Below are positions 31,018 to 42,224 of a DNA stretch of 64,000 bases, one piece after another. Position 1 is the stretch's first letter. Each line of letters begins with the position of its first letter. Both the position numbers and the translations under genes were made by a program. The stretch comes from Atrina japonica (lineage: Eukaryota > Mollusca > Bivalvia > Pterioida > Pinnidae). Location of the stretch: the NCBI GenBank assembly GCA_030159075.1, contig BROG01000140.1:1137001-1201000 (forward strand). Reading direction: 5' to 3'. Below the pieces are notes generated by a model. It searched no databases, had not been told where the DNA came from, and saw only the letters and a program-made list of their open reading frames with translations.

Positions 31018-33648
31018 ATTACATTTGTGATCATGGAATTCTTCCTATTAAGAGCCAGTCTGCCAGAAAACCATACAATAGTGTCCAAAATCAATGTTAT
31101 CATATTGAGCTGAGATTTTGCATAGATGATACTTTCATGACAACTACTCTCTGTGCAAAATATTTTTAAAAAAAAATCAACGGGAGTCTCTGCACAGAGC
31201 GCCACCTATATTCAACCATTTATGGTTAAAGTGCACCTGGAAATTAGGCAATTTCAGCAGTTTTAGCTAACAAAATATCGGTGTTTAACATCATGTTATA
31301 GTTTTATTGGTAAGATGATGTTGTAAATCTATTTATTAACTGTCAAAATATGTTAATATCAGAGTTAAATTCATATTCATTCATACCTGTTCAAATACCC
31401 CTAGTTTTGGCAAATTGTCAAAATGGTGAAATTTACCAATTTTTATTCTTGTATACTTTCTAAAGCGGTGAAAATATTTCAATGGCTATTATCTTTTTTT
31501 AATTCATGGTCATATATATACAAAATATAAAAAATCCAATTTTGGCAAATAATAATAGCACTAGTTTTGCAGCTATTACTCAATATAAGGATGCTCGATG
31601 CTCAGTATAAAATAAGTTTTCATTACACAGACCTATATAAATTACTACAAGATTAATAAAAGAACTCAAAGAGAGAAAAAAGTTGTAAGTCTGTGCATTT
31701 ATTTTTTATCATTCATCAATTGAAAATTTGGCGGAAAACTACATGTAAATAAACATGTAGCAGGTTTCCACACAATTTATATATGCATCACTATACCATC
31801 AATACGTCTATTGGTTAAAAATCGTCTGAGGAAAGGGATCATCACAAGTTAGACTGTACTATTTCTGCAACTAAAATTATTTTAAAACTTTGATATTTCT
31901 CTGCTAAAAATGTAATGTAAGTAAACATTAATGGTAATTGCGAATCTCAAGACCTTTTTGCCATTGGAAATAAGTTCACTTTATAACATTTTTCCAGACA
32001 CTGCAGTTCACCAAAAATATCAGTAAAATGTGCAAAGTGACATTACATATTCTCTATGATAAACAACTCTGCCTGGTAACTCTCTGTCAACAAACTGGAG
32101 AGTTCAAGTAATGGGAGATAATCAATAAACACTTATGGTCGTGTTTAACCTTTTTATGGTATTTTTTGGCAATTATGCATAAAAATATATAAAAAAGATG
32201 ACAATATGCATGTAAAATATTTAATATAATACTTCAATGTGATTGAGGTCCCAGATTACTTAATGGAATTTAAATGAATAAGAAATTTATGAAAATATGC
32301 GAAATTTTGATGTAAAATTAGATATCTTGCTATTATTTGCCAAAATTGCATTTTTGATATTCTTTACAATATCCATTGGACTATTCACTGATACTGATTT
32401 CATTAAAAAGTATCCCACTTTAGAAGATGGACTCAAACTTCCTAAAAAATTCACCTTTTTCTACAATGCCTTCTATAACACCCCTATGCCAAAATTGAGA
32501 GAATAATTCCAAATATGGTTATTTTTTTGTCTATAAAGGTCATTTTCAGCAAATACAAGATTATATTGCCAGTAATACTATTAACAATCAGAATTTACTG
32601 CGTTCAAATAATACACATTTTTCACTATTTTTTCACTATAATTTTACTGAATTAATGGCATTATGCAAATGAGTGCTGAGTGCTGAGTTTTTCATTTATG
32701 TGATAAAGATGAAAGCACAAATTATCCGAATTGTTAAGGATAAGAAGGTATATGGTTCCTTAAAGGACTTTCCTCGTTTAATTGAGACTAGGGAACAATG
32801 GAGACATTGTCATCTTACTAATGTGATGAGTTACGTCGACGTATATAATCAATGCAACGGCAGATAACGATTATAGAAAAGTGTAATGGTCACTTACTTT
32901 ATAAGCAGTTGTCCCAACAATGGATAAAGGATCCAGCATATGAGTGTAGAGAACAATATGAGCTGACAAAACTTAAAAACCAATACACATACATGTATAA
33001 CAAATCAGGAACATTCAAATATACATAATCATTTAGGGTCTAAAGGCACAACAAATGTTATATAAAGATAATAAAGAATAAAGAACATATATTTATCTAT
33101 CACAGATTTAATATTAGACAGCAAAAGGACAAATCTTAGAATAAGATAAAAATATAAATTGACTTTTACCTAATGAGGTCGAACAAGGCGTCCAGTGCTT
33201 CGGCCTTTTTAGCCTGACCTGATTTGTTGATGTTTTTTTCTCCTTTATGTCCGGGTTGTATCACTAGAACTAATACAATTCCCAAAATAACGGCTGCGAA
33301 AGTAGTCGTCATGTAGTAAACGACGGCCCTCAGTCCCATTCTACCTGAGGATTTTGGATCAAGTCCTGCCATTGATGATATCAAGCTAGACACGATAAGG
33401 GGTAAAATCAACATTTTTAACATGTTCATGAGCAAATCTCCCGGAAAACGTAGATAAAATATTTTCTGTTTTTCGGTAGTATCCCAAACATTACGCAGTC
33501 CTAAACCAAGAGCCACACCGATTATAACTGCGAAAATCATTAACAAAATCAGCAGATTATCCATCAAAATCTCCTTGGCTTTATCTGCCTTAGATTTCCG
33601 GATCTTCGTATTGGCTTCCATTTTTTTCGAAATGCAATGTATTATTTC
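20925..33648 (-). CDS. Excitatory amino acid transporter (SLC1 family), 8 coding exons
   Basis: Exons (minus strand): 33170-33621, 30813-30855, 29414-29552, 28689-28890, 25698-25931, 21943-22137, 21413-21547 and 20925-21126. All introns have GT-AG ends and phases fit, giving 1,602 nt or 533 aa, the usual family length. Family motifs: [18 protein letters not shown] and YYMTTT early, hairpin-1 SSSATLP (about 356-362), NMDGT (390-394), hairpin-2 [13 protein letters not shown] and the last helix with D468-x2-R471-x3-N475-x3-D479. R471 occupies the position that binds the substrate side-chain carboxylate in acidic amino acid transporters, so glutamate/aspartate is the likely substrate, moved with Na+ across the plasma membrane. 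Exon 3 encodes the extracellular loop with sequons NGS, NIS and NTT. An acceptor AG just before 33,648 puts 27 nt of 5' UTR in the first coding exon and implies an upstream non-coding exon. No breaks were found. Confidence 0.93.
21413..21547 (-). CDS. SLC1 transporter coding exon 7 (HP2)
   Basis: Encodes [19 protein letters not shown] and [20 protein letters not shown], the extracellular gate hairpin and start of the last helix. Acceptor TTTTACAG, donor TTTTT|GTAAGT. Confidence 0.93.
21596..21692. repeat. CATC-type simple repeat in SLC1 intron 6 and just beyond exon 7
   Basis: Irregular CATCCATCCATC and CATTCATC units, intronic to the transporter gene. Confidence 0.8.
21943..22137 (-). CDS. 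SLC1 transporter coding exon 6 (HP1 and NMDGT)
   Basis: Encodes [32 protein letters not shown] and [17 protein letters not shown] contributes to Na+ and substrate binding in the family. Acceptor TTTTGTAG, donor GTAAG|GTATAT. Confidence 0.94.
22208..22432. repeat. ~33-bp tandem repeat in SLC1 intron 5, about 7 copies
   Basis: The unit is approximately GGTACCGGGGTGACAAGATAGC followed by TATGAGTCAA, with a period of 32-33 bp between TGAC markers (22,221; 22,254; 22,286). Confidence 0.85.
22690..22840 (-). mobile_element. tRNA-derived SINE (fragment) in SLC1 intron 5
   Basis: The minus strand reads GGGTAGCGTAGTGGTTAGCG (A-box-like), then CTCGCTTCTAACCAATGCGA (anticodon-arm-like) and GACTCGAGTACGATCC (B-box-like), in tRNA order and spacing. 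The flanking sequence continues as a SINE body. It is not an intact tRNA gene. Confidence 0.6.
23005..23200 (-). mobile_element. Penelope-like family, 3' tail fragment
   Basis: Contains the diagnostic tail strings GATACCAAAGTATAAATCAA, GGAAACCAAGAGGTGGGAT and GAGGAGTAAGCATC. It ends near 23,200 and is followed by a different dispersed segment. Confidence 0.65.
23205..23318. repeat. Dispersed ~115-bp segment, copy shared with 63.47 kb
   Basis: GTACTTGTTGAACTTAGTGC through TCTGGAAGATCAGTTGTT and CACAGGGAATTTCTAGAAT recurs in order at about 63,470-63,600. Confidence 0.75.
23318..25345 (-). mobile_element. Penelope-like retroelement copy A (degraded) in SLC1 intron 5
   Basis: Minus-strand frames at 25,089-24,565, 24,498-24,226 and 24,296-23,745 form one reverse transcriptase: an N-terminal block with [15 protein letters not shown] and VPADKASNN; then the FDFS(T/L)xYTTIP motif (motif A region), GIPMGTNC (motif B) and the catalytic loop [12 protein letters not shown], where the usual YIDD is YIGD; then LEIKDTTES and [10 protein letters not shown]. 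The coding part is followed by the 3' tail found many times in the window. Frames are broken by shifts and the YIGD change should inactivate it. Assignment to Penelope-like elements rests on the YTTIP and YIDD-type motifs; no GIY-YIG endonuclease was seen. An N-terminal part continues to about 25,345 with stops. Confidence 0.65.
25366..25520 (+). repeat. Dispersed ~155-bp segment (TTCCGG..ACCTGGT), copy 1
   Basis: ACTTCCGGCCACCTGGTCCC, then GTTCTTCGTG, ATTTGTCCTATTCT and GGTACTTCTTCAT recur in order at 40.58, 57.69 and, inverted, 45.6 kb. Confidence 0.65.
25698..25931 (-). CDS. SLC1 transporter coding exon 5
   Basis: Encodes [14 protein letters not shown] through [13 protein letters not shown], a strongly conserved family stretch. 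Acceptor TTATTCTAG, donor ATCAAG|GTATATC; the following Ser codon of hairpin 1 is split. Confidence 0.93.
26680..28585. repeat. 25-bp minisatellite (~75 copies) with higher-order structure, SLC1 intron 4
   Basis: The unit is TTTACCCATCCACTGTTATA followed by ACATA. The variable part is TTATAACATAT, TTCCAACACAT or TATCAACACAT. A rare variant, CACGCACTGTTCCAACACAT, recurs at 27,211, 27,630, 28,002 and 28,252, each time preceded by the same order of variant units. The array is about 1.9 kb long and lies wholly within intron 4 of the transporter gene. Confidence 0.95.
28689..28890 (-). CDS. SLC1 transporter coding exon 4
   Basis: Includes [20 protein letters not shown] and MKLVMLVIW. Acceptor GATTTTGCAG, donor ATATG|GTATAT; the Trp codon is split with exon 5. 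Confidence 0.92.
29414..29552 (-). CDS. SLC1 transporter coding exon 3 (glycosylated loop)
   Basis: Residues 166-211, a hydrophilic variable loop beginning [11 protein letters not shown], with three N-glycosylation sequons. Acceptor CTTCTAG, donor ATAG|GTAATT. The frame joins exon 2 in phase 0 and exon 4 in phase 1. Confidence 0.85.
30813..30855 (-). CDS. SLC1 transporter coding exon 2 (43-nt micro-exon)
   Basis: After acceptor TTTTACAG it encodes [14 protein letters not shown], matching the family pattern N-x-FP-x-NL-x-x-ACF, and ends at donor AAAG|GTATGAG. Confidence 0.9.
30977..31017. repeat. (ATC)n microsatellite
   Basis: About 13 trinucleotide units in SLC1 intron 1. Confidence 0.95.
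31200..32875. other. AT-rich intronic sequence, probably interspersed repeat
   Basis: Within SLC1 intron 1. It begins near GCGCCACCTATATTCAACCA and holds two short plus-strand open frames (32,297-32,506 and 32,673-32,867) without protein signature. It may be a long non-autonomous element, but I found no clear termini. Confidence 0.3.
33170..33648 (-). CDS. SLC1 transporter coding exon 1 (with 27 nt 5' UTR)
   Basis: Coding begins at the ATG at 33,621 ([10 protein letters not shown]) and covers residues 1-150 plus two bases, including the first membrane helices and YYMTTT. It follows an acceptor TTTTCTTGTAG and ends at donor AG|GTAAAAG. Confidence 0.92.
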
Positions 33649-33696
33649 CTACAAGAAAATAAACTTTTTAAAAAAAAAAATTTGTTCTTGGTACAA

Positions 33697-33715
33697 CAAC
33701 AACAACAACAACAAC

Positions 33716-33773
<58 letters not shown>
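33697..33773. repeat. (AAC)n(AAT)n microsatellite
   Basis: Six AAC units pass into about 20 AAT units, just upstream of the first coding exon of the transporter gene. Confidence 0.95.
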
Positions 33774-33774
<1 letters not shown>

Positions 33775-33873
33775 CAGACTGCATGCGATCGTTGTAGCGG
33801 ATGGATGCAACTCGAACTACGTTCTCGTTGAATCTAACGATCGCTGTGCAGTCTGATGATACGGATAGAAACA
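33774..33873. mobile_element. Foldback element copy 1 (left outer arm lost)
   Basis: The arms CAGACTGCATGCGATCGTT and AACGATCGCTGTGCAGTCTG are near-perfect inverted copies, followed by ATGATACGGATAGAAACAT. The left outer arm is replaced by the AAT microsatellite. It is homologous to 35,911-36,033. Confidence 0.65.
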
Positions 33874-33999
33874 TCTGTGATGTTTTGTATTTCCCTTAAA
33901 TATCTATATGTGTACACAAATTTAAAATTAATTCCGCTTTTAACGACGCCATCAAATATTTTGGAAGACATGAATCCCATTTAGAATATCACTGTTACT

Positions 34000-34128
34000 T
34001 ACTCCTCCATGGCACCTGATCCCACCTCTTGGTTTTCAGACCTCCGTGTTTGTCCATTTTTGCCGGATTTGTATCTGTTTTAGGCACATTCCAAAGATTT
34101 ATACTTTGGTATTTGAGATGTTTCATAT
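34000..34128 (+). mobile_element. Penelope-like family, 3' tail fragment
   Basis: Plus orientation: TACTCCTCCATGGCACCTGA, CCACCTCTTGGTTTTCAGAC, TTTATACTTTGGTAT. Confidence 0.65.
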
Positions 34129-34129
34129 C

Positions 34130-35064
34130 AATATTATAACTGTATGATTACACATGCATGTAAGTACGTTTCTATGGCGTCCAGCTCTCATATCAACTTT
34201 CATGTTTCTGCACACCGTCTTTTTGACAATACATTTATGTTAAATATTTGGCCTTGTCTCATACAACTTTTATCTATTGACCTATACCTCTATTTTAAAT
34301 TCGAGCTTAACTGAAATCTTACAAACAAAAACGATTGTCATGAGCATTTTAATTGCATTTCTTTTCCCAAACATATAACTGGTACATGTGTTATAACTGT
34401 ATTTACCCTCACTAAACAAGTTTACAAATGAACCATTTGAGTCGCCTTGGGTATACATCAGTAAACCCAGTAGCTACATTTTTAGTACCAGCTGATTATG
34501 TTATACTTTTTCTAGACAGTGCTTCCGTTTAAACCCCAAACTATGATGAAGTCTCATCATCAGAAATGACCGTCTTGAAAAGTTTGATAGCACACCTGTA
34601 ACTTCGGTATTATCCTTATGTCATATGATCTAGTAAACAAAGATCGCTGATCTTGAATATTGTATTTGAATGGGAAAGTACATCTCCTTATGCGTTGTAT
34701 TATTCACAAAGAAGCATTTTAAATTCATTAATAACATACCAATAGAACTTCCTTATAGCACGTAAGAGATTATATTTTTACCAAGAACACATTTTGACAC
34801 AAAATTATATCGCAATAGACAAACACAAGTGAAACGGAACGACTGAAAATTAAAACTCCATTCTCCTAACCCTATGTTGTAGCCCTATTTACATTAGGAA
34901 ACTCTGAATTTACTTTTACAACTATTCACTAAAAACACACTAAAACAACCTACTGAATTCACGTTTGTATGTGATTTTAATGACAACAATGTCAGTTTTA
35001 TTTACTGGAAAATCATTAATTCTAAACATCCGTACAAGTGTTTATCATGTGACATGTAACTAGG
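34130..35064. other. Non-coding stretch
   Basis: No gene, structured RNA or clear repeat was recognised. Confidence 0.35.
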
Positions 35065-35089
35065 GTGTCTGCCTGTCTTTCTGTCTTTC

Positions 35090-35095
35090 TTTTTT

Positions 35096-35170
<75 letters not shown>

Positions 35171-35190
35171 GTCTATCTGTCTATCTACTT
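35090..35190. repeat. (GTCT)n(ATCT)n microsatellite
   Basis: TCTG units change to TATC units, about 25 in total. Confidence 0.95.
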
Positions 35191-35298
35191 TTTTGTACAA
35201 AGGATCATTGCTATATCTATTTTGGAAATGCCCGCATGTGTATTTCGCTTTGTAAATGTAAACCAGAATTATATATTTAAATTATATCTATTGAGTTG

Positions 35299-35403
<105 letters not shown>

Positions 35404-35910
35404 ATTCATTTCAGTCAATTACTATTTTAGCTTATTATGTAAAATGTCGAATATTATATATCGTATATACAAAGAGACTTTAATAGTATAAGGGTTTCCA
35501 TCATTCCTGCGTGGGTTCAGGTGTCTTGGAGGATAACGTATTGTAACTTTGTTATTTGTTTCCTTACAACATTATATCTGTACCTGTTATTTTCTGCATA
35601 ATCAGGATTGTATACAATACTGTTTAAATTGTTTGTAGCACACGGATGGTACGCTTGCTGAGAAAAGTATACCGTAGACTTTTACATGCATTTGTAATCA
35701 TACATACAATACAGTGTCAATACGACCATACAATACGCAACGTCGTATTGCACTGTAGTTAAATTCGGAAATTGCACCTGGGCTACTTTTCTAAATGATA
35801 TTCATGTCATTCAAAATATGTGACGGCGTCGTTAAAAGCAGAATTGATTTTAAATGTGTGTACACATAAAAATAAATAAGAGGTATGTAATAAATACAAA
35901 ACCACACAAA

Positions 35911-36033
35911 TGTTTCTATCCGAATCACCAGACTTCACGCGATCGTAGTAGGAGATGAAGTCAACTTGAGATACGCTCTCGAAGAATATATCCACTACAA
36001 CGATCACGTACAGTCTGATGATACGGATAGAAA
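35911..36033. mobile_element. Foldback element copy 2
   Basis: The outer arms GTTTCTATCCGAATCA and TGATGATACGGATAGAAAC and the inner arms CCAGACTTCACGCGATCGTA and TACAACGATCACGTACAGTC are inverted copies. No coding capacity. Compare 33,774-33,873. Confidence 0.65.
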
Positions 36034-36039
36034 CATATG

Positions 36040-37080
36040 TGTAGTTCTTTCTATATATGTACACCATGGCACTAAAGAGGTCTTCAGTAAGTTTGCGACA
36101 AAAACAAGCGTTGAAAAATATGACAAAGCATTATAAACCATATGGAATATTTAAAAAAGAAAATATATATAATATATATATAAAAAGTTATATATTGCTT
36201 TAGATAAATGCTGTTTTGACTTTCATTTCCAATACATGCATAATAAACAGTGCAAAAAGGTAGTCAAACAATTTCCAAATTGATGGGATGAAATAAATAA
36301 AGCATAATCAAAATGATCGGGTGATTCTTTAACCGTCTCACATCATTAAGTTCTCGTCATGGTAATGCTTTATGTTCCACCCGTAATAAACTATTAAAAT
36401 TACATGTGTTGTAGTCGTCCGTAGTTAATCATATCCCAAGTAAAATCAGACGATTTGCCGAAAGATTCTTTTCACGTTTTCCGTATAAGTTACCGCTTGA
36501 AAACGATGATAATCTTATTCTAATTCAGACGTTTTATTTCGCTTTTTAAATATGTATAACCCTAAAGTGAGAAAAAGTACCAGGTTTCTTACCTCTAGAT
36601 ATAAATCCTCCGCAAGTCAGGACGTTCAAACATGTTAATAGGTAAGAAAAACGTGTCGCACTTGGTTGATTTTAACTAAATAAAAATCTGGCTTTAACCA
36701 GAATGAGTAAGATTGAATTAGTGTTTGTTGTACTTGCAAACTGCAAACTATTACTTTCAAAAGATTTGCCTTGAAATTGTCGCTGAATTTAAAGTCTAGA
36801 TTTGTAGCCTACTGAAGAACACTAAAGTATATATACACTGCAAACTTCATGGGAAATCTGAAGGACATATTTTGTGTAGTTCTATGTCGTGACTGTGCAT
36901 AACTTTCAATTACATTATCGAATCTTTTAAATACTATGCGTAATGTTTTCTACATTAACACTTGTACTTTTATAACGGGACCTCGCAATTGACTGGTTCA
37001 AAGTGGTCTGATTAGTGAAGTGTGCTCTTTTGCGTGGTACTGTCCATATCAAATATCTATCGGGAGACTGGAAATTTATG
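36040..37080. other. Non-coding stretch
   Basis: No gene was recognised; short open frames lack any signature. Confidence 0.35.
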
Positions 37081-37087
37081 GTCTGAA

Positions 37088-37150
37088 GCATGAGGTGGTC
37101 TCTTAAGCGAGGTGGTCTCCTAAGCAAGGTGGTCTAAAGGCGAGGTTTTA
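37088..37150. repeat. GAGGTGGTCTC(C/T)TAAGC short tandem repeat
   Basis: Three imperfect 18-19-bp units. A similar motif is familiar to me from dispersed bivalve repeats. Confidence 0.6.
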
Positions 37151-37204
37151 TTCTATTTGTTTTTTTGTTTTCTCCAATATGTTCACCAGTGTACCTAAGT
37201 CACA

Positions 37205-37265
37205 GGCTTTAGGTGAAGTACCATAAAATTTGACCTGTGCTAGAGATCTGATCCGATGCATTGTA
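37205..37265. repeat. Dispersed GTGAAGTxCCA segment, copy 1
   Basis: TTAGGTGAAGTACCATAAAA..TTGACCTGTGC parallels TTAAGTGAAGTGCCACAAGT..TCGACATGTGC at 37,708-37,770. Confidence 0.5.
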
Positions 37266-37707
37266 GGTTTTTCAACGTACTCGTATCATTTGGTCCAATT
37301 TATACAACCTGGCTGGTGGTTTTTCGTGAGCTTGACCTGTACATTTGTTAATGTAGCACTACGAAGTTGAAATGACAGTAAACAGATTAATCGTTCCTAC
37401 TTGTAACCGTTACAGTGGTAAATATTGTGGTTGTATTGTTGTTTAACGTCAGTATTATCACTGAATTTATCTGCGTCTTTTTTCACCAGAAAAGGTTCTA
37501 CATCATTATAAAAGAAGAAAAACAAATTAAGTTATCAGATAAAATATTTACAAATAAATATTTTCTGAGCAACATTTTTGTTTTGCATCTCTTGCGATAT
37601 CCACATTTGTATGCCGATAACAAAATGAAATACATTTGTAAGCTCACTATGGTTTGTCTATTTTATATGTCAAAGCAGTTTGTATAACAATCTCTATACA
37701 GAATGCA

Positions 37708-37770
37708 TTAAGTGAAGTGCCACAAGTTTCGACATGTGCCCTGGACTGACGCCGATGCCGTGAAGGACCA
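37708..37770. repeat. Dispersed GTGAAGTxCCA segment, copy 2
   Basis: Diverged copy of 37,205-37,265, about 500 bp away in the same orientation. Confidence 0.5.
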
Positions 37771-37929
37771 CGGTTTTAAGTGTTTTCCGAAAGACATGTG
37801 GTTTGCACAGTCGCTCCCTTATTAAAGGGGCATTAGCTGTGTTAACAAAAAAACATATTTGGATTTTTTTTATACTTTTATTATTTGTACAAAATGTAAA
37901 GTAACAAATAATAGCTATACACACACATG

Positions 37930-38980
37930 AAAATCTTATATTCTGATATATGTTGTAAAAATAAGGTCAGTCCAGTTTGTTATTCATCTACAAATATATA
38001 TAGTAAGGTTGAGGCAATCAATTGAATTTGAAAAAGTGCCAAACCTGGGATTATCAAGTAATTTTCACAAAATATATAGGAATTTAAGAATTTTTATACC
38101 TGTGTATATATATTTTTTGTTATTGTATATTAATCTAAGTAGTAAAAAGAGAATTTTTGTTTTTAAAAAAAAACCACAGCTAATGTCCCATACGTCTTAG
38201 ATATGACTTATCTAATCATAAATCTGTACGTGTTACTTTATATAAATTCATTCAAAGAATGAAATAAATATTGCATTAGTTTAAAAGCACAACATGATAC
38301 ACGTTGATTTTAGCATTACAAACAGAATGTATAAGATAATACCGACAAAATTTTATTTCAGTTATCTACACGATGGATTTATGGAGTTTAACTTTCAACA
38401 TGAAGGTTTTGTGAAATGTTTAAAATATGTTTGTCATGGTCTATTGAACAACATCAAATAAATATTGAAATAAATGATTTAGTTTTCGAGGAACTTCTAG
38501 GTTTTAACATTACTTCATGTTATCTGATTGTAATGTTCTCAAGTAGGAAGTTTGAATGTTCGAGAAATATACTTTCAAAAATAAATAATTTGTGAAACCA
38601 CGCATACAGGAAGATATATATTGATTCGTCTGGTTTGTGGTATTTTGAAATATGTTTTGTTGCAAGGTAATGCAATTTAAAACCAATCTCTCACCGTTCC
38701 CGTTTTCTGATATGGTCGAATATGACATACTTGTTCATTCGCATCCGACCCGATAGCGAATTTTGTTAGATCCTCTACACAACATATAACAAAACAGGAG
38801 CTGTTTTTAATCAGATTGATACTACAAAAAATATTGTTTATTTTAGGTCCTTTAGTTTGCTCTACAATTTTAAAGTTCCTTACTCTACAGGGTGAGGTTG
38901 TGTGATATTTTCCCGTTGAAACACTCGACAGAGCGTATACTTTACAAATACTTTCTTGATTTTCATTTCACAAGACCCTT
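37930..38980. other. Non-coding stretch
   Basis: AT-rich; no gene, RNA or clear repeat was recognised. Confidence 0.35.
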
Positions 38981-38991
38981 ACTATAACCAA

Positions 38992-39062
38992 ACGGTGGTT
39001 TAGTGGTAGAGGTAACTTTGCAAGCGGAAGGCCCTGTGATCGATTCCTGGCTTAAATCATAC
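38992..39062 (+). mobile_element. tRNA-like SINE head
   Basis: GGTGGTTTAGTGGTAGAGGT resembles a Pol III A box and GTGATCGATTCCTGG a B box, at tRNA spacing with an anticodon-arm-like segment between. The acceptor stem does not close, so this is not called a tRNA gene. A weaker tRNA-like stretch follows at 39,180-39,250. Confidence 0.45.
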
Positions 39063-39259
39063 AAAAGACAGAAGTCAACAATATTTGGCGGGGAGAAAAA
39101 CGACGATAAGTCAAATCAGTAGTTTTGGTAGTATTTATGTACGGGTATTTGTATTTATATCTCAACCCTGGTTTGTTAGCTGAGGTCAGTTTAGTAGACA
39201 CACATCTAGAAGTTGGTCAGGTGTTAGAGGTCGAGTATCAATTTCACAGTGGAACACGT

Positions 39260-40560
39260 GTACATTCATTATGAATAGATTATGCATTATATTCTTTTAC
39301 GTTTAAATTTCACCCGGAAGTCGGCCCCATGGCTTAAATGCCGCTTACTCAAGACGGAATAGTGAATTTCTGCTTTCCAATCAAAGTTCAGGAATGACCC
39401 TACACTTTCCGCCTTTGGGAATATCGTTTGAATAATGAATCACCGCTATGGGTTTGTATCAACAAAAAATATATTGTCGCGTGAAGAAGAATACATTCAA
39501 TGATAGCGAATCAGATAACGTACTAATTGTGGTAAACTGATCCCATCACAATTAAGGGAATTGAAAACTAGATTTTAATAGATAGTTTTCAGTTCTCTGA
39601 ATTGTAAAACTTCAATGTAATACATATTACTTGATAGGAGTACGAAATGAAGAGTCTAAATTTAAGCGAGAAGGTAACGAACTTGCAAAACAGGTTTATA
39701 CGTTTATATACCTTGGTCCTATAACAAATGTACCTTTTGTCGGCTTTAATATACTTATCGTAGACAGGATAATATATCTTGTTGTGGATTCAACTTCCGT
39801 GGTAATTGAAAAGCTATATTGAAGCGAGACGAGTTATTGAAAAAAGGTTTGTGAAACAAACTTATACCATGTAAATCTTCCGATACATTGAAATGTATTA
39901 GACTACTTCTGGTTTACGTTTTTATAGCAGGGAGCTTGAATTGTAAAGGAAACAGTATGATTTAGATTTGAAAGAAAGAGTTGCTGGATGGAATTTTATC
40001 TCCTGATTGAAATTATATAGCGAACTTCTTGAAACTGTATAAGAATGACAATAGCAATGTTTATTCATCAAAGACATCGTTTCTATAATTATCTAATTTT
40101 TAATCATATTACATGAACAATGTGGAAACATAAAAACATTGACTTATTTTCTAATTGTCTATTATTAAGATTAAGTTTGAAATATTTTTTCAATTCTATG
40201 AAGAATCACCATAAAACATACCACCGCAAAACAACTATAGCGTAAATAACCGTTTACTTTTACAGTCTATTCATTGTAACTATGTTTTGACACAGGTTGT
40301 TATTAGTGACAAGTATAGTAGGCTTATTAGGGATACCACAATTGCGACATTCTCGTGTTATTTTTATAATAAAAAAGACCTTTACCACCGAACTTTTAAA
40401 ATATTTTATACAATATTAACGCTGGGGGTATTCATGTACACTGGAAGAGTGCATTCTTGTTACACAACATGCACATTGTTGCCGAGGTCACCGTTCGGAA
40501 GTGTTCATTCCTATTGCAATGATCCCACCTGTAGATTTTCTCAGAAGATCGTGTTTGTCC
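39260..40560. other. Non-coding stretch
   Basis: No gene was recognised on either strand. Confidence 0.35.
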
Positions 40561-40577
40561 AGTACTAAATGGTATAC

Positions 40578-40735
40578 TAACGGGGACGCGACTACTTCCG
40601 GACACCTGGTCTCATCCCGTTTGGGATTTGCAGTTGTTCTTCGTGTTGACACCATTTTGGTATCAAATTTGTCGTGTTCTATTGTACTAGGATTTTCCGA
40701 TATCTAGATATCTATTGGGTACTTCTTCATTTTAC
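40578..40735 (+). repeat. Dispersed ~155-bp segment (TTCCGG..ACCTGGT), copy 2
   Basis: CTACTTCCGGACACCTGGTC, TTTGGGATTTGCAGTTGTTC and AATTTGTCGTGTTCTATTGT align with copies at 25.37, 57.69 and 45.6 kb. Confidence 0.65.
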
Positions 40736-40739
40736 GGTG

Positions 40740-42215
40740 AAAACGCTTCGTGGAAGGAGTAATTCTAAGATGTAAAGTTTCCTCCTCAGGATCTCTAACA
40801 AGATATTTGTGAAGACGACTGTAAAAAGTAATTATCATTCCATGGGTGGATTGATTGTAATATGGTTTGGGCTTAATACAGCGGGTGTGATATTTTAACG
40901 CTTATCAAATTGTCTTTGCTGTCTCTATAGAGGTGGCGCAATGCACGTATATTGATACTGAGTAAGGATGTCATAATCAGTAAGAATCCATTGGTTAAAA
41001 AAACTTGGAAAAATATCAGAATAGTTACAAATTTAGTATGCCTTTTTGAAGCATGATATTTAGTTTATTTATCCATGTTTAAAGAAAGAATCATGGCGAT
41101 ATCATCGAAGGCACGCACCATCAGACTAAAGATTATGAAAAAGTGGTTAACAACTGCCTTTCTGCTTGGACTAAGCCTTAGTACTGAAAGTTCACCAAGT
41201 TTTCGAAATTATTTTAATACTCCATTTTAACCAAACAAGTCTGAGAGCTACATCAGAATGGGTGAATAGAGTATTTATACTGCCGACCTAAATTTTGTCA
41301 ATCTCTCTTTGTCAAAGGCAAAATTTCAGATCAAAATCAAACAATGTTAACAATGGCAGGTAAACTTTGTTTAACTATTTCATTTTGACAAGTTCAAAGG
41401 CAAGAGTCATTTGAAGTGAAATATTGTCCGCAAAAGGAAATGATGCCATTAAAAGAAAAGTTGTACTTGTGATTTAGAACATATATTGTATCCACCAACC
41501 ATTGTGTGTAAAGTTCTATCACCGTTTACATAATCTGTGTTACCAAGATTTTTTTTAAATTCACATTGAAAACTTTTTTTGTAATTTTTGTTTCCGACAA
41601 AGAAGAAGATCTATTTCAAAATATCACACTTCATAATAGCTAAAACATAAAAGTTGCATTTTAACGTCTTTACAGATTTCATTCATTTTTTATGTCTTAA
41701 TCCCCAAATGCATTCATTTCATGTGTTTTACCTATAATCAAATGGAGAAATGCTTTTTTAGAGAAATTTGCTGAAATCTAATTTTTAGAGTTTTACATAG
41801 CTGCAGAAAAAGAATGGAATTTTTATCATTGTCAGCTTGTTCTTTGAAATCGCTGAAGAGATTTTGATCAAAATTTACAGAAATCAAGTTTGTCTTCTTA
41901 GCCAGTTCGGCTAAGGGGTGGATTCACGTCTGAAAATCTTCCCCAAAAACGCTGCATGAATTGAAAAAAATATTACATCTAAGTGATTTAAATGGATGTA
42001 TGATTCGTGTTTGTTCGAGGAGAATAATTGAGAATACATTGACATATGATGCTGAGTTTCAAAAATCGTTTCTCCAGAGCCACAGGACCACTTTTTTATA
42101 TGAAGGGGAATAATTGTCTTGTTCAGATGAAGTTCTATCTGATCTAAATACCATTTAATGTTATTATTCTATCCTGAAGTAATATCTCGAATGGATAGTA
42201 CTGTTCTAAACTCAT
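40740..42215. other. Non-coding, probably old repeat sequence
   Basis: No gene was seen. The block continues into the 37-bp array and the segment ending with CAGCTCAGGTGAGCGATGCG at 42,825, so much of it is likely a degraded bivalve dispersed element. Confidence 0.35.
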
Positions 42216-42224
42216 CAAAAACTA

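Noticed and set aside
33575..33874. Poly-Asn and poly-Ile frames
   Set aside because: Translation of the AAT microsatellite, running off the first transporter exon on the wrong strand or out of frame.
38992..39062. Functional tRNA gene
   Set aside because: Pol III box-like strings are present but the acceptor and T stems do not close; a SINE head is more likely.
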